Assembly: GCF_030406405.1 (NCBI RefSeq)
Contig: NZ_JAUEPL010000022.1
Span: forward strand, 36,006 to 100,005
DNA length: 64,000 nt
Reading direction: 5' to 3'
Source of the DNA: Streptomyces ficellus
GTDB taxonomy: Bacteria; Actinomycetota; Actinomycetes; Streptomycetales; Streptomycetaceae
This document shows, piece after piece, positions 8,766-16,951 of the stretch (the stretch's first letter is position 1; each line of letters begins with the position of its first letter). The translations under genes were made by a program, and so were the position numbers. The notes under the pieces were generated by a model that did no database searches, had not been told where the DNA came from, and saw only the letters and a program-made list of their open reading frames with translations.

Positions 8766-8801
8766 GGTGCCCCCACCGGCCGGCCGGCCGGTGGGGGCAC
8801 C
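8766..8801 (+). terminator. terminator after the subtilase gene
   Basis: Perfect palindrome: GGTGCCCCCACCGGCC (8766-8781), GGCC, GGCCGGTGGGGGCACC (8786-8801). There is no T-tract, which is usual in Streptomyces. Confidence 0.8.
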
Positions 8802-8898
8802 CTCACGTCAGCCGTCCTGTGCCCGGCGAGCCGGTCGTTTGATCGGTCGGCCTGCCGACCGCTTTGATGTCGGCAGTCAACGGGAGGTTGTCGCGGGC

Positions 8899-10176
8899 AT
8901 GAGGACCAAGCGGTCGCTGGGGCGGCGGTTCCGGTGGCTGTGGGCGGCGTACGCGGTCAGCACGTTCGGTACGTGGCTCGCCTTCGACGCGTTCCCCTTG
9001 ATCGCGATCCTTGTCCTGCACGCCGGCCCGGCGGAGGTGTCGGTGCTGGCAGCCGCAGGGGCGGCGGTAGGTGCGGCGGTGGCGGTACCGCTGGGACCAT
9101 GGGTGGAGTTCCGCCGCAAGCGGTCCGTGATGGTCGCGATGGACCTGGTCCGGTTCGCGGCGCTGATGAGTGTCCCCGCCGCGTTCGCGCTCGGCCGGCT
9201 CACCTTCGTCCAGCTCCTCGTCGTGTCGGTCGTCGTCGCCGCGGCCGGCATCACGTTCAGCGCGGCCGCCGGCGCCTGCCTGAAGGCCCTCGTACCGCCC
9301 GAGGACCTCCTCGTCGCGAACGGGAGGTTCGAGTCCACGACCTGGACCGCCACCGTGCTCGGACCGCCGCTCGGCACGGCCGCGATCGGGCTGTTCGGCC
9401 CGGTGATGACCGTGGTGGCCGACGCCGTCAGCTACGCGCTCTCGGCATTGGGCATCCGCGCGATCGGCGGCAAGGAGCCACGCCCCGTACGCACCGGCGC
9501 ACCACCACGACTCCGGGCCGGCGACCTGCTCGAAGGGTGACGCTGCATCCTGGCCCACCCGGCGCTGCGCCCGCTGTTCTTCAACACCGTCCTGGTGAAC
9601 GGCCTGATCATGGCGACCTCGCCACTGCTCGCCGTCCTCATGCTCGCCGACCTCGGCTTCCCGCCCTGGCAGTACGGCCTCGCCTTCGCGGTGCCCTGTG
9701 TCGGCGGCCTGATCGGGGCACGGATGGCCCCCGGACTGGTCGCCCGGGCCGGCCGGCACAAGGTCCTGGTCATCGCCGGGGCGCTGCGGGCGTGCTGGTC
9801 GTTCGGGTTGGCCTTCGTCTGCCCCGGCACTGCCGGGCTGGTGCTGGTCATGGCCGTCGAGTTGGGTCTGATCACCTGCATGGGCGTGTTCAACCCGGTG
9901 TTCGCCACCTACCGGCTCGACCACACCCCGACGGACCGGCTCGTCCGCACCCTGTCCGCGTGGTCGGTCACCGGCAAGGCCACGACCGCGGCCATGATCG
10001 GCCTCTGGGGGCTGCTGGCCGGTCTCGCAGGCCCCCGCACCGCGATCGCCATCGCCGGCGTCCTCCTCCTGACCACCGTGCTCCTGCTCCCCGGGCGGGA
10101 CGGAACAGGACCACATGACTCAGGAGCGGCGTACGACAGTGCCCCCGGTCAGCAGACCGGGGGCACTGTCGGGTGA
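8899..10176 (+). pseudogene. MFS transporter interrupted by an in-frame stop
   Basis: Two open stretches in the same frame (8899-9540 and 9541-10176) make one 12-helix major facilitator protein separated by a single TGA at 9538-9540. The sequence reads DLLEG-stop-RCILAHPALRPLFFNT. Related transporters normally have Trp at this junction (EGWRY/EGWRF), so TGG to TGA is the simplest explanation. The upstream half has the antiporter-like motif EFRRKRSVMVAMDLVR between helices 2 and 3. No frameshift or deletion is seen, so loss is recent, a sequencing error, or read-through occurs. The last 14 codons overlap the terminator hairpin. Start ATG 8899. Confidence 0.8.
10136..10169. terminator. bidirectional terminator between MFS gene and dicarboxylate symporter
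   Basis: Perfect 15-bp stem ACAGTGCCCCCGGTC (10136-10150), loop AGCA, GACCGGGGGCACTGT (10155-10169). It lies between convergent genes and inside the last codons of the MFS frame. Confidence 0.8.
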
Positions 10177-10183
10177 CGCTGCG

Positions 10184-11527
10184 TCAGGCCGCGACCGGCA
10201 CCGTGACCTTCTGCTCCGCCTCGCGGACGTCGTAGTCGTCGACCGGCGAGGCCGAGGCCGCGTTGTACGCCTCGTGGTCGAGGATCTTCTCGCGGGCGGC
10301 GACGATGACCGGGACGAGCGCCTGGCCGGCGACGTTGGTGGCGGTGCGCATCATGTCGAGGATCGGGTCGATCGCCATCAGCAGACCCACGCCCTCCAGC
10401 GGCAGGCCCAGCGTGGACAGGGTCAGCGTCAGCATGACGGTCGCGCCCGTCAGACCGGCGGTCGCCGCCGAGCCGATGACCGACACGAAGGCGATCAGCA
10501 CGTAGTCACCGATGCCCAGCTGCACCCCGAAGATCTGCGCGATGAAGATCGCGGCGAGCGCCGGGTAGATCGCGGCGCAGCCGTCCATCTTCGTCGTCGC
10601 GCCGAACGGGACGGCGAAGGAGGTGTACTCCTTCGGGACGCCCAGCCGCTCGGTGACCTTGACCGTGACCGGCATGGTGCCCACCGACGAGCGGGAGACG
10701 AACGCCAGCTGGATCGCGGGCCAGGCGCCCTTGAAGAACTGGAGAGGGTTGACCTTGGCGACGGTCGCCAGCAGCAGCGGGTAGACGCCGAACAGCACCA
10801 GCGCGCAGCCGATGTAGACGTCGGCGGTGAAGGTGGCGTACTTGCCGATCAGGTCCCAGCCGTAGTCGGCGATGGCGTAGCCGATGAGGCCGACGGTGCC
10901 CAGGGGCGCCAGGCGGATGACCCACCACAGGGCCTTCTGGAGCAGCTCCAGCACGGACTCGCTCAGGGTGAGGATCGGCTGGGCCTTCTCGCCGAGCTTC
11001 AGGGCGGCGATACCGGCGACGGCGGCCATGAAGACGATCTGGAGGACGTTCAGCTCGGCGAACGGCGTGATGACGTTCTCCGGGATGATGCCGGTGAGGA
11101 AGTCCAGCCAGGAGCCGGCCTTCTCGGGCTTCTCGCCGTCCCTCGGGGTCAGGCCGGTGCCCGCGCCCGGGTTGGTCAGCAGGCCGATCGCGAGGCCGAT
11201 GGCGACGGCGATCAGCGAGGTGATCATGAACCAGAGCAGGGTGCGGGTGGCCAGCCGGGCGGCGTTGTTGACCTTCCGCAGGTTGGTGATGGACACCAGG
11301 ATCGCGAAGAAGACGAGCGGGGCGACGGCCAGCTTCAGCAGCTGGACGAAGATGTGGCCCACCTTGTCGAGGGTGGTGTGGAGCCACTGCACGTCATAGG
11401 TGCGGGTGATCCAGCCGAGGATGACGCCGAGGACGAGACCGGCGACGATCTGGGCCCAGAAGGGCACCTTGGGTATGCGGCGGGCGGGCTGGGTATCGGG
11501 GTTCGCGGTGCTCGCGGACGCGGACAC
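10184..11527 (-). CDS. cation:dicarboxylate/glutamate symporter (DAACS family)
   Basis: 447 aa membrane protein of the DctA/GltP family, importing C4-dicarboxylates or glutamate with H+ or Na+. Hallmarks: the serine-rich re-entrant loop SRSSVGTMPVT, the MDGCAAIYPALAAIFIAQ segment and the late GATVMLTLTLSTLGLPLEG / MAIDPILDMMRTATNV motif carrying substrate- and cation-binding residues. The GTG at 11527 is preferred: GGAG lies seven bases upstream, while the in-frame GTG at 11533 is too close to it. The upstream region holds an inverted repeat (11749-11765) that may be an operator. It ends at a shared bidirectional terminator. Confidence 0.92.
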   Translation of the reverse strand: MSASASTANPDTQPARRIPKVPFWAQIVAGLVLGVILGWITRTYDVQWLHTTLDKVGHIFVQLLKLAVAPLVFFAILVSITNLRKVNNAARLATRTLLWFMITSLIAVAIGLAIGLLTNPGAGTGLTPRDGEKPEKAGSWLDFLTGIIPENVITPFAELNVLQIVFMAAVAGIAALKLGEKAQPILTLSESVLELLQKALWWVIRLAPLGTVGLIGYAIADYGWDLIGKYATFTADVYIGCALVLFGVYPLLLATVAKVNPLQFFKGAWPAIQLAFVSRSSVGTMPVTVKVTERLGVPKEYTSFAVPFGATTKMDGCAAIYPALAAIFIAQIFGVQLGIGDYVLIAFVSVIGSAATAGLTGATVMLTLTLSTLGLPLEGVGLLMAIDPILDMMRTATNVAGQALVPVIVAAREKILDHEAYNAASASPVDDYDVREAEQKVTVPVAA

Positions 11528-11748
11528 GGACACACTCCAGTGGTACGTATCGGGGAATACGGGACGAGGGGTGCGGCGCACGCGCCTTACGGCGGCGCCG
11601 CTGCATGATGCCGGGTCAGACTTCGCGGCAACAGACCGCGGACATACAGCGGCACAGGTCGACATGCAGGCGCGCCACGAGCGGGATGCTCATGGCGTCG
11701 GCTTGGAGGCGCACTGCTGTCTTCACGCTGAACACGTTAACACTTGAA

Positions 11749-11778
11749 CTTTGAGAACCTCAAAGCTGTTCTTTGAGG
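11749..11778. promoter_or_regulatory. CTTTGAG inverted/direct repeats upstream of the symporter
   Basis: CTTTGAG-AAC-CTCAAAG (11749-11765) is a perfect 7-bp palindrome with a 3-base spacer; CTTTGAGG recurs at 11771-11778. It lies about 220 bases upstream of the symporter start in an AT-richer patch (GTTAACAC at 11737-11744). It looks like a regulator-binding site. The rest of 11528-11802 shows nothing else recognisable. Confidence 0.4.
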
Positions 11779-11802
11779 TACGGGCGTCGCCCGGAACGCC
11801 AA

Positions 11803-11838
11803 CACCCCCGTGCGAAGCGCGGCTTCGGCACGGGGGTG
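11803..11838 (-). terminator. terminator of the DUF4229 gene
   Basis: CACCCCCGTGC (11803-11813) / GCACGGGGGTG (11828-11838) with an inner GAAGC/GCTTC extension; it lies just beyond the stop of the gene at 11860. Confidence 0.75.
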
Positions 11839-11859
11839 CGTACGAGCGTGTGAGTCACA

Positions 11860-12159
11860 TCACTGGGCGGTGGCGTCCTCCTGGGACCGGCTGGCCTCCA
11901 GGCGGGCCTTCGCGCTGTCGACCTTCTCGACGATCTGCGCGGACATCGCGTCACGCTGCTTGCGCAGCAGCACGAAGCTGAGCGGCGCCGACATCACGAT
12001 CGAGAGCAGCAGCACCCACAGCAGGTTGGAGTCGCCGAGGCCGCGCGGCAGCACACCGACGTACACCAGACCCCACAGGACGAGGAAGCAGCCGGCGAAG
12101 ACGCCGAGACGCATGAGGGTGTACTGGATCGTGGCGCTCGTGCGGGCTGAAGCGGACAC
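11860..12159 (-). CDS. DUF4229 small membrane protein
   Basis: 99 aa with two membrane helices (about 16-37 and 46-65) and a charged C-terminal tail (LRKQRDAMSAQIVEKVDSAKARLEASRSQ) predicted helical and cytoplasmic. It matches the actinobacterial DUF4229 family in size and layout; function unknown. It is followed by its own terminator and lies between the symporter and a GNAT gene, all on the minus strand, so it is probably transcribed alone or from the GNAT side. Confidence 0.8.
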   Translation of the reverse strand: MSASARTSATIQYTLMRLGVFAGCFLVLWGLVYVGVLPRGLGDSNLLWVLLLSIVMSAPLSFVLLRKQRDAMSAQIVEKVDSAKARLEASRSQEDATAQ

Positions 12160-12231
12160 GGCGTGGCCTTCTTCCTTCGTGTTCCTTCGTATGGCATTCC
12201 TGCCTGACTAGTGAAGCACGTGGCGAATTGA

Positions 12232-12756
12232 TCAGTTCAAGGGGAGCAGCATGATGATGTCGTCGCGGTCATCGCCGTCCGCGACCCGGATGGCGCCCGG
12301 TACGCGCCCGACCTCCTTGTAGCCGCAGGAGGCGTAGAACCGGTCGGCACCGGTACCGCCGCGGCAGGTGAGGCGGATCGCCTCGATGCCCTCGAAGCCG
12401 CGTACCGCCGCCTCCGTGGCCGCCATGAGGTCGCGCCCGCACCCCTTGCCCTGGTGGCGGGGGTGGACCATCACGGTGTAGAGCCACACCCAGTGCCTCA
12501 TCAGCCGGTGCGTGTTGTACGTGATGAACGCCGTGGCGGCGACGGTGCCGTCCTCGTCGCGGCCGACGACGAGCCGGGTGCGGCCCTCGGCCATGGCGGT
12601 CAGGTGCTTGACCCACTCCGGGCGGATGTCATCGGGCGTCACGGGCGGGACGAAGCCGACGGAGCCGCCCGCGTTGGAGACGTCCGTCCACAGGGCGAGG
12701 ACGCCGTCGCGGAGGGCGTGGTCGACCTGGGGGTCCAGTTCGAAGTTCAACGGCAT
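12232..12756 (-). CDS. GNAT family N-acetyltransferase
   Basis: 174 aa. The acetyl-CoA pyrophosphate loop is visible in VMVHPRHQGKGCGRDLM (motif A), with the upstream beta strand AFITYNTHRLMRHWVWL and the C-terminal FYASCGYKEVGRVPG typical of the fold. Substrate unknown. It lies 19 bases downstream of the UdgX gene on the same strand, suggesting cotranscription, though no common pathway is evident. Confidence 0.88.
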   Translation of the reverse strand: MPLNFELDPQVDHALRDGVLALWTDVSNAGGSVGFVPPVTPDDIRPEWVKHLTAMAEGRTRLVVGRDEDGTVAATAFITYNTHRLMRHWVWLYTVMVHPRHQGKGCGRDLMAATEAAVRGFEGIEAIRLTCRGGTGADRFYASCGYKEVGRVPGAIRVADGDDRDDIIMLLPLN

Positions 12757-12775
12757 GCGTTCGACGATAAACGGC

Positions 12776-13438
12776 TCAGCCGAGGGCCCGCGCGGCTATC
12801 CGCAGGTCGGACACCAGGCCCGCGTAGACCGCTTCCCGGTCGTCCGCGCGCAGCACGGCGGACGGGTGGATGGTGGCGAGGAGGCACTCGCCGCGCTCCT
12901 CGTGGCCGGGGAAGGGCAGCAGCATGCCGCGCTGTTTGGTGACCCGGAAGGAGGAGCCGAGCAGCGCCTTTCCGGCGGTCGCGCCGAGGGCGACGATGAT
13001 CTCGGGGTCGACGAGCCGCAGCTCGGCCTCCAGCCACGGCCGGCAGGCGGTCATCTCGCGCAGGCTGGGTGCCTTGTGGATGCGGCGCTTGCCGCGCTCG
13101 GGCACGAGCTCGAACTTGAAGTGCTTGACGGCGTTGGTGACGTACGTGTCGCCGGGCTCGATCCCGGCCTCGTCCAGGGCCCGGGTCAGCACCTTGCCGG
13201 CCGGGCCGACGAACGGCGCCCCCTGCCGGTCCTCCTGGTCCCCCGGCTGCTCGCCGAGGAGCATCACGCGCGCGTGGACGTTCCCGGCGCCGAACACGGT
13301 CTGGGTCGCGTCGCGGTGCAGCGGGCAGCCCCGGCACCCGGCGGCCGCCTCGCGCAGCGCCTCGATCCCGCCGCTCCCGGGCACGAACGGCTCGGCGGTG
13401 TACGCCTCCTCCGGCGCGGTCTTCGTACGACTGGCCAT
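12776..13438 (-). CDS. UdgX-type uracil-DNA glycosylase
   Basis: 220 aa, UDG family 4-like. Motif 1 GEQPGDQED (62-70) and the late HPSAVLR (191-197) frame the active site. The stretch KRRIH (117-121) is the signature loop of UdgX, whose His becomes covalently attached to the abasic sugar after uracil removal; His121 is present. Four Cys (35, 38, 132, 185) fit the [4Fe-4S] ligands. UdgX was described in Mycobacterium smegmatis as binding uracil-DNA irreversibly and resisting inhibitors. The ATG at 13438 is used; a longer frame would run into the repeat array upstream. Downstream of mqnE, separated from it by a 16-bp minisatellite. Confidence 0.88.
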   Translation of the reverse strand: MASRTKTAPEEAYTAEPFVPGSGGIEALREAAAGCRGCPLHRDATQTVFGAGNVHARVMLLGEQPGDQEDRQGAPFVGPAGKVLTRALDEAGIEPGDTYVTNAVKHFKFELVPERGKRRIHKAPSLREMTACRPWLEAELRLVDPEIIVALGATAGKALLGSSFRVTKQRGMLLPFPGHEERGECLLATIHPSAVLRADDREAVYAGLVSDLRIAARALG

Positions 13439-13481
13439 GCGGCCCGGGTACCCCCGGGGCGGTGGGCCAACCCAAGGCCCC

Positions 13482-13621
13482 AGGGCTCCCGGGACGCCGG
13501 GCACCCACGAGGCAGGGCGCCCACGACGCAGGCCGCCCGCGAGGCAGGGCTCCCGGGACGCAGGGCACCCACGAGGCAGGGCTCCCGGGACGCAGGGCGC
13601 CCACGACGCAGGCCGCCCGCG
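13482..13621. repeat. 16-bp tandem repeat (minisatellite), 8.75 copies
   Basis: Nine consecutive units of exactly 16 bases start at 13482, 13498, 13514, 13530, 13546, 13562, 13578, 13594 and 13610 (last one 12 bases). Consensus AGGGCNCCCNCGANGC. Four unit types occur in order A-B-C-D-A-B-A-C-D (A AGGGCTCCCGGGACGC, B AGGGCACCCACGAGGC, C AGGGCGCCCACGACGC, D AGGCCGCCCGCGAGGC). The array stops exactly at the mqnE stop codon (13622) and fills the mqnE-UdgX gap. Confidence 0.92.
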
Positions 13622-14797
13622 TCAGACGCGCATGGGCTGCGGCGACTCGCGGCGGTCGGGGTCCGGGCCCGGGTACTCGCGGATGATCTCGTACCGCGTG
13701 TTCCGCTCCACCGGGCGGAAACCGGCGTCCCGGATCAGCTCCAGCAGGTCCTCGCGGCCCAGCTTGTTGGGCGTGCCGTAGTTGTCCGCGTCGTGCGTGA
13801 TCTTGTACTCGACGACCGAGCCGTCCATGTCGTCCGCGCCGTGCTGGAGCGCGAGCTGCGCGGTCTGCACCCCGTGCATGACCCAGAAGACCTTCACGTG
13901 CGGGACGTTGTCGAACAGCAGCCGGGAGACGGCGAACGTCTTCAGCGCCTCCGCGCCCGTCGCCATGGTGGTACGCGCCTGGAGCCGGTTGCGGACCTTG
14001 CCGTCCCGCACGTCCACGAAGTCGTGCTGGTAGCGCAGCGGGATGAAGACCTGGAAGCCGCCGGTCTCGTCCTGGAGCTCACGCAGCCGCAGCACGTGGT
14101 CCACCCGGTGGCGCGGCTCCTCGATGTGGCCGTACAGCATCGTGCACGGGGTCTTGAGACCCTTCTCGTGCGCGAGGCGGTGGATGCGGGACCAGTCCTC
14201 CCAGTGGGTGCGGTGGTCCACGATGTGCCGGCGGACCTCCCAGTCGAAGATCTCCGCGCCGCCGCCGGTCAGCGACTCCAGACCGGCTTCGATCAGCTCG
14301 TCGAGGATCTCGGAGGCGGACAGCCCGGAGATGGTCTCGAAGTGGTGGATCTCGGTCGCCGTGAAGGCCTTGAGGGAGACGTTCGGGAGCGCCTTCTTCA
14401 GCTCGCTGAGCGAGCGCGGGTAGTAGCGCCACGGCAGGTTGGGGTGGAGCCCGTTGACAATGTGCAGCTCGGTGAGGTTCTCGTTCTCCATCGCCTTGGC
14501 GAGGCGGACGGCCTCCTCGATGCGCATGGTGTACGCGTCCTTCTCGCCCGGCTTGCGCTGGAACGAGCAGTACGCGCACGACGCCGTGCACACGTTGGTC
14601 ATGTTGAGGTGCCGGTTGACGTTGAAGTGCACGACGTCGCCGTTCTTGCGCGTGCGCACCTCATGGGCGAGGCCGCCGAGCCAGGCCAGGTCGTCCGACT
14701 CGTAGAGGGCGATGCCGTCCTCACGGGTCAGCCGCTCCCCGGACCTGACCTTCTCCTCCAGCTCACGCTTGAGGCCCACATCCATAGATGCAGTCAC
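13622..14797 (-). CDS. mqnE: aminodeoxyfutalosine synthase (radical SAM)
   Basis: MqnE joins 3-[(1-carboxyvinyl)oxy]benzoate to the adenosyl radical from SAM, giving aminodeoxyfutalosine, the second futalosine-pathway step. The cluster motif is CTASCAYC with Cys70, Cys74 and Cys77. HFNVNRHLNMTNVC before it is characteristic. 391 aa, normal. The GTG at 14797 has GGGAGG seven bases upstream; ATG at 14785 (MDVGLKREL) is the alternative. Aminodeoxyfutalosine then needs a deaminase and MqnB, neither seen complete in this window. The Lrp gene lies 90 bases upstream on the same strand. Confidence 0.95.
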   Translation of the reverse strand: MTASMDVGLKRELEEKVRSGERLTREDGIALYESDDLAWLGGLAHEVRTRKNGDVVHFNVNRHLNMTNVCTASCAYCSFQRKPGEKDAYTMRIEEAVRLAKAMENENLTELHIVNGLHPNLPWRYYPRSLSELKKALPNVSLKAFTATEIHHFETISGLSASEILDELIEAGLESLTGGGAEIFDWEVRRHIVDHRTHWEDWSRIHRLAHEKGLKTPCTMLYGHIEEPRHRVDHVLRLRELQDETGGFQVFIPLRYQHDFVDVRDGKVRNRLQARTTMATGAEALKTFAVSRLLFDNVPHVKVFWVMHGVQTAQLALQHGADDMDGSVVEYKITHDADNYGTPNKLGREDLLELIRDAGFRPVERNTRYEIIREYPGPDPDRRESPQPMRV

Positions 14798-14887
14798 GCG
14801 GCCGCCTCCCATACGTCTACCAATCGGGCTCCACCACCGTACTCCCCCGCACTTCTCCGGCGGGGGGACCCCCATTGACGCTCCGCG

Positions 14888-15343
14888 TCAGCCCTCCTCG
14901 GGCAATTCGCCGACCCGGTTCTCCCACTTCGTGGAGAGCACGATCGTCGTACGGGTCCGGGAGACGCCCTTCGTCCCCGACAGCCGCCGGATCGTCTTCT
15001 CCAGTCCGTCCACGTCGCTCGCCCGCACCTTGAGCATGTACGAGTCGTCGCCCGCGATGAACCAGCAGTCCTCGATCTCCGCCAGGTCCCTCAGCCGGCG
15101 CGCCACGTCCTCGTGGTCGGCGGCGTCGGAGAGCGAGATGCCGATGAGGGCGGTGACGCCGAGGCCGAGCGAGGCGGCGTCGACGGTGGCCCGGTAGCCG
15201 GTGATGACGCCCGCCGCCTCCAGGCGGTTGATGCGGTCGGTGACGGAGGGCCCGGAGAGCCCGACGAGCCGGCCGAGCTCGGCGTACGAAGCCCTGCCGT
15301 TCTCCCGCAGAGCCTGGATGAGCTGCCTATCCACGGCGTCCAT
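14888..15343 (-). CDS. Lrp/AsnC family regulator
   Basis: 151 aa: N-terminal winged helix-turn-helix (LIQALRENGRASYAELGRLVGLSGPSVTDRINRLEAAG) and a C-terminal RAM ligand/oligomerisation domain (VTALIGISLSD to VLSTKWENRVGE). Genes like this consistently precede mqnE in streptomycetes, suggesting control of menaquinone genes, although this is inference. The ATG at 15343 has GGAAGG ten bases upstream; an in-frame ATG at 15361 is possible. Confidence 0.9.
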   Translation of the reverse strand: MDAVDRQLIQALRENGRASYAELGRLVGLSGPSVTDRINRLEAAGVITGYRATVDAASLGLGVTALIGISLSDAADHEDVARRLRDLAEIEDCWFIAGDDSYMLKVRASDVDGLEKTIRRLSGTKGVSRTRTTIVLSTKWENRVGELPEEG

Positions 15344-15401
15344 ATGCCTGAAGCCTTCCATTATCCAGCGATACCGCGAGTTTAAGTGTAAATCCAAGGC
15401 A

Positions 15402-15421
15402 CGCAGGGTCGACACCCTGCG
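15402..15421. promoter_or_regulatory. inverted repeat upstream of the Lrp gene
   Basis: CGCAGGGT (15402-15409), CGAC, ACCCTGCG (15414-15421). It could be the terminator of ubiX/mqnM or an operator for the Lrp gene, whose start is 59 bases away. There is no T-tract. Confidence 0.4.
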
Positions 15422-15564
15422 ATCTTTCATTCCATCAACATTGAGCGGCCCATGCGGTCCAGCCGATCGGTGCCATCGATAACACCGAGGCGATCGAGGC
15501 GATCGGGACCACGGCCTACGCCCACACGCGGCCCTCGCCGCCGGAGCCAGGCCGCCGACATGCG

Positions 15565-16224
15565 TCAGTCACCGCGCGATCCTCCCCCCAGCTCCCCCTT
15601 CCAGCGGCGGTACAGCCGATGCGGCACTCCCGCCGCGTCCAGCACCCGCCCCGCGACGAAGTCCACCAGGTCCTGGATGTGCGTCGCGCCCGCGTAGAAC
15701 GCCGGAGAGGCGGGAAGCACCACGGCGCCCGCCTCGTCCAGCGCCACCAGATGCCTCAGCGTCTGTCCGTTCAGCGGGGTCTCCCGCACGGCGACGACCA
15801 GCGTCCGCCGCTCCTTGAGCGTCACGCTCGCGGCCCGCTGCAACAGGTCCTTCGACAGCCCCAGCGCCACCCCCGCCACACACGCGGTGGACGCCGGCAC
15901 GATCAGCATGCCCTTGACGGGGTACGACCCCGACGACGGCCCGGCCGCGAGATCGCCCGCCGCCCAGTGCCGTACGTCCGCGACGTCCACCCGGAACGTG
16001 CCCGGCTTCCCATCCGCGCCGCGACTCAGCCACTCCCGCAGGTCGTCGCGCCAGTGCGCGTCCCGGAAGGCGATCCCCGTCTCGTCGAGCAGCGTCAGCC
16101 GTGACGCCCGGGACACCACCAGGTCCACGCTCTCGCCCGCGGCGAGCAGCCCGCGCAGCACGGCGGCGGCATACGGGGTCCCCGACGCCCCGGACACCCC
16201 GACGACCCACGGGCGACGCTGCAC
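15565..16224 (-). CDS. mqnM: UbiX-family flavin prenyltransferase
   Basis: 219 aa. UbiX proteins attach dimethylallyl to FMN, making the prenylated flavin needed by UbiD decarboxylases; the partner UbiD is encoded 1.6 kb away. GVSGASG (9-15) is the FMN-phosphate loop, and PASTACVAGVALGLSKDLLQRAA matches the family's central region. The GTG at 16224 has GGAG nine bases upstream; a GTG four codons earlier lacks one. In the futalosine pathway this enzyme serves late decarboxylation of the 1,4-dihydroxy-6-naphthoate derivative. The mqnM name follows the S. coelicolor gene set (SCO4490-4492) from memory. Confidence 0.88.
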   Translation of the reverse strand: MQRRPWVVGVSGASGTPYAAAVLRGLLAAGESVDLVVSRASRLTLLDETGIAFRDAHWRDDLREWLSRGADGKPGTFRVDVADVRHWAAGDLAAGPSSGSYPVKGMLIVPASTACVAGVALGLSKDLLQRAASVTLKERRTLVVAVRETPLNGQTLRHLVALDEAGAVVLPASPAFYAGATHIQDLVDFVAGRVLDAAGVPHRLYRRWKGELGGGSRGD

Positions 16225-16333
16225 ATGTACCGGCTCCACGCGGCTGAGCCTATCCGGCTCAGCGGGTACGGAACCGAGCAAGGTGACCCGGACGTTACGG
16301 GGGTGGACACGCTGGACACCACAGGGGGCTGCG

Positions 16334-16951
16334 ATGGCGGGTACGGCAGGCGGCGGGGTCGCCGCGCGGAGCGGCGCCGACCGGGTCAAGGCGGCCGCGA
16401 AGCTGATCGTCGCATGGGTGGCGCTGCTGTGGGTCCTGGAGGCGGTGGACCTCGCGAGCGGCCACGCGCTGGACGAGTTCGGCATCACACCGCGGGAGTT
16501 CACCGAGCTGCGCGACATCGTGCCGGCGGCGTTCCTGCACTTCGGCTTCGGCCATGTCGCGGCCAACACCGTCCCGCTGCTGGTCTTCGGCTTCCTCGCC
16601 GCCCTGGGCGGCATCCGCCGCTTCCTGGCCGTGGCCGCGCTGATCGTCGTGGCCGACGGCGTGGGCGTCTGGCTGGTCTCCCCCGCGTACAGCAACACGG
16701 CGGGCGCGTCCGGCCTGATATTCGGCCTCTTCGGCTACCTGCTGGTGCGCGGGTTCGTCGACCGCAAGCCGCTGGACATCGTGGTGGGCCTGCTGATCGG
16801 CGCGACCTGGGGCAGCACGATCCTGCTGGGCGTCACGCCCACCGAGTCGGGCGTCAGCTGGCAGGGCCACCTGTTCGGCCTGCTGGCGGGTGTGGCGGCC
16901 GCGTTCGTCTTCCGCCGCCGCACCCGCACGGCGCCGGCGCTCACAGCCTGA
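16334..16951 (+). CDS. rhomboid-family intramembrane serine protease
   Basis: 205 aa with about six membrane helices. The rhomboid active site is complete: HVAANTVPLL supplies the oxyanion Asn78, GASGLIFG carries nucleophile Ser126, and WQGHLFG carries His179. It would cleave membrane-protein segments within the bilayer; substrates unknown. Start ATG 16334 with a G-run (AGGGGG) upstream. It is the only plus-strand gene within the menaquinone block, divergent from ubiX and convergent with mqnP, whose 3' end overlaps its own by 11 bases. Confidence 0.92.
   Translation: MAGTAGGGVAARSGADRVKAAAKLIVAWVALLWVLEAVDLASGHALDEFGITPREFTELRDIVPAAFLHFGFGHVAANTVPLLVFGFLAALGGIRRFLAVAALIVVADGVGVWLVSPAYSNTAGASGLIFGLFGYLLVRGFVDRKPLDIVVGLLIGATWGSTILLGVTPTESGVSWQGHLFGLLAGVAAAFVFRRRTRTAPALTA

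Noticed and set aside
13482..13621. Possible CRISPR array
   Set aside because: Units abut with no unique spacers and no cas genes are nearby; it is a plain tandem repeat.
12512..14878. Very long open frame opposite udgX and mqnE
   Set aside because: It is the mirror of two well-supported genes in GC-rich DNA, with Arg/Ala/Gly-heavy composition and no domain.
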